This document shows, in pieces, positions 61,423 to 64,000 of a stretch of 64,000 nt of DNA. A model generated the notes under the pieces. The model was not told where the DNA came from. It saw nothing but the letters and a program-made list of their open reading frames with translations, and searched no databases. The stretch comes from Streptomyces formicae (GTDB taxonomy: Bacteria > Actinomycetota > Actinomycetes > Streptomycetales > Streptomycetaceae). Numbering within the stretch: the stretch's first letter is position 1; each line of letters starts with the position of its first letter. The translations under genes and the position numbers were made by a program. The stretch covers positions 7,130,001 to 7,194,000 of the forward strand of contig NZ_CP071872.1 in assembly GCF_022647665.1 (NCBI RefSeq), given 5' to 3'.

Positions 61423-64000
61423 TCAGCTGTGCGTACGCAGCAGCTGCCGCATCGTCCGCATCGCCACCGACAGGTTCGCCAGGTCGAACGTGTCCGAGCC
61501 CTGGATCTCCTCCAGCGTCGTGCGCGCCCGGCCCAGGATCGCGGCGTTCTTCTCCTCCCACGCCTTGAAGCGCTGCTCCGGCGTCGAGGCGCCGTTGCCC
61601 ACCGACAGCACGTCCGACGTGAGCGACGCGTGCGCCGCGTACAGGTCCTCGCGGATGGACGCGCGGGCCATGGACTGCCAGCGGTCGGCCCGCGGCAGCT
61701 CGATGATGCGGTCCATCAGCTCGGTGATCCGCAGCCGGTCGGCCAGGTCGTAGTAGATCTCGGCGACGGCCATCGGGTCCTTGCCGGTCCGGTCGGCGAT
61801 CGCGACGATGTCGAGCGTCGGGAACGCGGACGAGAACCCGGCGACGCGCAAGGCCAGCCCTTCCGGGACGCCCGCGGCCGTGAACTCCTCCAGGAGCCCC
61901 TGGTACCAGTCCAGGTCGGCACCGCGCAGCAGCTTCGGCAGCTCGGCCCAGACCTGCTCGACGCCCGCCGCGAAGAACTCGATCGTCTCCGTCAGCTCCA
62001 GCGGCTGCGGCCGGTTGCCCAGCAGCCAGCGCGTGCCGCGCTCGACGAGCCGGCGCGAGTGCAGCCGCATCCGGGTCTGGACGGAGGCGGCGACTTCGGT
62101 GTCGAGCGCCTCGACGGCGTCCCACACATCGCCGAGCCCGAAGATCGCCCGCGCGGCGGTCTGGGCGCGCACGATCTCCTCGACCGACGCCCCGGTCTCC
62201 TCGCGCAGCCGGTGCAGGAAGGTCGAACCCCCCGCGTTGACCGTGTCGTTGACCAGGACGGTGGTGACGATCTCGCGGCGCAGTGCGTGGCCGTCGACCG
62301 CCTCGGGGAACTTCTCCCGCAGCGGCTTCGGGAAGTACGCGTGCAGCAGCCCGCACAGATAGGGATCGTCCGGCAGCGTGGTCCGGATCAGCTCCTCGGC
62401 CGTCGTGATCTTGGTGTAGGCGAGCAGGACGGCCAGCTCGGGCTGGGTCAGCCCCTGCTTGTTGTTGAGCAGCTCACGGATCTGCCGGTCGTTGGGCAGG
62501 AACTCCAGTGCCCGGTCGAGCGCGCCCTCGCGGCCCAGCCTGCGCATGAAGCGCTGGTGGGCGTGGAGGAGGCTCGGCGACTGGGCGACCGCGTTGGCCA
62601 GGGCCACGTTCTGCGCGTAGTTGTTGCGCAGCACCAGCCGGCCGACCTCGTCGGTCATCTCGGCGAGCAGCTTGTTGCGCTGCTTGACGGTCATGTCGCC
62701 CTCGGCCACCAGACCGTTCAGCAGGATCTTGATGTTCACCTCGTGGTCGGAGGTGTCCACGCCCGCGCTGTTGTCGATGGCGTCGGTGTTGATCCGGCCG
62801 CCCTGGCGGGCGAACTCGATCCGGCCCAGCTGGGTCAGGCCCAGGTTGCCGCCCTCGCCGACGACCTTGACCCGCAGGTCCGCGCCGTCGACCCGGATGG
62901 CGTCGTTGGCCTTGTCGCCGACGTCGGCGTTGGACTCGGCGGAGGACTTGACGTACGTACCGATGCCGCCGTTCCACAGCAGGTCCACCGGCGCCTTGAG
63001 GACCGCCTTCATCAGCTCGGCCGGAGTCAGCTTGCTGACCCCCGCCTCGATGCCGAGGGCCGCCCGGACATGCGCGTTGATGGGGATCGACTTGGCCGTA
63101 CGGGGGTGGATGCCGCCGCCGGCCGACAGCAGCTCCTGGTTGTAGTCGGCCCAGGAGGAGCGGGGCAGCTCGAACAGGCGGCGGCGCTCGGCGTACGAGA
63201 CGGCCGCGTCCGGCTCCGGGTCGATGAAGATGTGGCGGTGGTCGAAGGCCGCGACCAGCCGGATGTGCTCGGAGAGCAGCATGCCGTTGCCGAACACGTC
63301 GCCGGACATGTCGCCGACGCCGACGACCGTCAAGTCCTCGGTCTGGGTGTCGTGGTCGAGCTCGCGGAAGTGCCGCTTGACGGACTCCCAGGCCCCGCGG
63401 GCCGTGATGCCCATGCCCTTGTGGTCGTAACCGGCCGAGCCACCGGAGGCGAAGGCGTCGCCCAGCCAGAAGTTGTAGGCGATCGCGACCTCGTTGGCGA
63501 TGTCCGAGAAGGTCGCGGTGCCCTTGTCGGCGGCGACGACGAGGTAGGTGTCGTCCTCGTCGTGGCGCACGACGTCGTGCGGCGGCACGACCTCACCGGC
63601 CACCATGTTGTCCGTGATGTCGAGCAGCGCCGAGATGAAGGTCTTGTAGCAGGCGATGCCTTCGGCGAGCCATGCGTCGCGGTCGACGGACGGGTCCGGC
63701 AGCTGCTTGGCGACGAAGCCGCCCTTGGCGCCGACCGGCACGATGACCGTGTTCTTCACCATCTGCGCCTTGACCAGGCCGAGGATCTCCGTACGGAAGT
63801 CCTCACGCCGGTCGGACCAGCGCAGACCGCCGCGGGCGACCTTGCCGAAGCGCAGGTGGACACCCTCGACGCGCGGCGAGTACACCCAGATCTCGTACGC
63901 CGGGCGGGGCGCCGGCAGGTCCGGGATGGCCTGCGGGTCGAACTTCATCGACACATAGCCGTGCCACTGGCCGCCCGCCGCCTCCTGGAAGAAGTTGGTG
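61423..64000 (-). CDS. gdhB: NAD-specific glutamate dehydrogenase, large type (C-terminal part, cut by window edge)
   Basis: The last 859 residues of a very large NAD-dependent glutamate dehydrogenase (about 1650 residues in Streptomyces). The frame is open through the window end, so the start is missing. The catalytic core has RFGKVARGGLRWSDRREDFRTE, KNTVIVPVGAKGGFVAK, TEDLTVVGVGDMSGDVFGNGML, DLLWNGGIGTYVKSS and VVGEGGNLGLTQLGRIEFA, and the helical C-terminal domain follows. It converts glutamate to 2-oxoglutarate and ammonia, mainly catabolic. An internal ATG at 63954 should not be taken as its start. Confidence 0.96.
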   Translation of the reverse strand, partial: TNFFQEAAGGQWHGYVSMKFDPQAIPDLPAPRPAYEIWVYSPRVEGVHLRFGKVARGGLRWSDRREDFRTEILGLVKAQMVKNTVIVPVGAKGGFVAKQLPDPSVDRDAWLAEGIACYKTFISALLDITDNMVAGEVVPPHDVVRHDEDDTYLVVAADKGTATFSDIANEVAIAYNFWLGDAFASGGSAGYDHKGMGITARGAWESVKRHFRELDHDTQTEDLTVVGVGDMSGDVFGNGMLLSEHIRLVAAFDHRHIFIDPEPDAAVSYAERRRLFELPRSSWADYNQELLSAGGGIHPRTAKSIPINAHVRAALGIEAGVSKLTPAELMKAVLKAPVDLLWNGGIGTYVKSSAESNADVGDKANDAIRVDGADLRVKVVGEGGNLGLTQLGRIEFARQGGRINTDAIDNSAGVDTSDHEVNIKILLNGLVAEGDMTVKQRNKLLAEMTDEVGRLVLRNNYAQNVALANAVAQSPSLLHAHQRFMRRLGREGALDRALEFLPNDRQIRELLNNKQGLTQPELAVLLAYTKITTAEELIRTTLPDDPYLCGLLHAYFPKPLREKFPEAVDGHALRREIVTTVLVNDTVNAGGSTFLHRLREETGASVEEIVRAQTAARAIFGLGDVWDAVEALDTEVAASVQTRMRLHSRRLVERGTRWLLGNRPQPLELTETIEFFAAGVEQVWAELPKLLRGADLDWYQGLLEEFTAAGVPEGLALRVAGFSSAFPTLDIVAIADRTGKDPMAVAEIYYDLADRLRITELMDRIIELPRADRWQSMARASIREDLYAAHASLTSDVLSVGNGASTPEQRFKAWEEKNAAILGRARTTLEEIQGSDTFDLANLSVAMRTMRQLLRTHS

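Overview
The window is chromosomal DNA from a Streptomyces or a very close relative. GC content is very high, GTG and TTG starts are common, genes are joined by 4-bp ATGA/GTGA stop-start overlaps, and the gene set is typical of that genus: NnaR-NarK, SigU-type sigma and anti-sigma, HU, MurA, smpB-ssrA, FtsEX, two serine/threonine kinases, an LAXTG surface protein and a large NAD-glutamate dehydrogenase. From memory the order from the hexosaminidase to gdhB follows the S. coelicolor SCO2943-SCO2999 core region. This was not checked by alignment.

Left part, 1-7.6 kb: a transposase tail, then a minus-strand type VII secretion (WXG/ESX) accessory cassette. It holds a small WXG-type protein, a large effector-like protein with its own WXG-like N-terminus, a PPE-like proline/glycine-rich protein, a mycosin protease, a lipoprotein and two small partners. 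The core secretion machinery (EccB/C/D/E) is not in view. 7.7-12.4 kb is a three-gene xanthine dehydrogenase-family molybdoenzyme operon. 12.7-17.6 kb is a sugar ABC importer operon (lipoprotein, two permeases, GH20 N-acetylhexosaminidase) with a promoter and operator-like palindrome ahead of it.

Middle, 17.7-47.3 kb: a DUF3039 protein, YqgE, MurA, HU, malic enzyme, a HelD-like helicase, an ECF sigma factor with its zinc anti-sigma factor, a CGNR regulator, a PIN-toxin remnant, nnaR-narK for nitrate use, and a mat-type (poly-N-acetylglucosamine) locus. In that locus the acyltransferase carries an in-frame 168-bp element with inverted-repeat ends. Then come a LysR/MFS divergent pair, tmRNA, SmpB, an S41 PDZ protease, FtsX and FtsE. 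An LAXTG repeat protein, release factor 2 and two membrane-anchored Ser/Thr kinases complete this part.

Right part, 47.7-64 kb: a 1226-residue FHA-plus-FtsK-like ATPase and a second sugar ABC importer. One of its permeases has a beta-sandwich domain inserted, and the junction between its two permease genes has been tandemly duplicated. A cell-surface polymer cassette follows (GT2-like protein, TetR, Wzm/Wzt-type exporter, GT87-like membrane glycosyltransferase). The window ends in the C-terminal part of NAD-glutamate dehydrogenase. I saw no CRISPR array, prophage, antibiotic cluster or ordinary tRNA gene. The best candidates for something new are the in-frame mobile element in the mat acyltransferase, the duplicated translational-coupling module, the permease with an extracytoplasmic domain and the ESX-accessory cassette.
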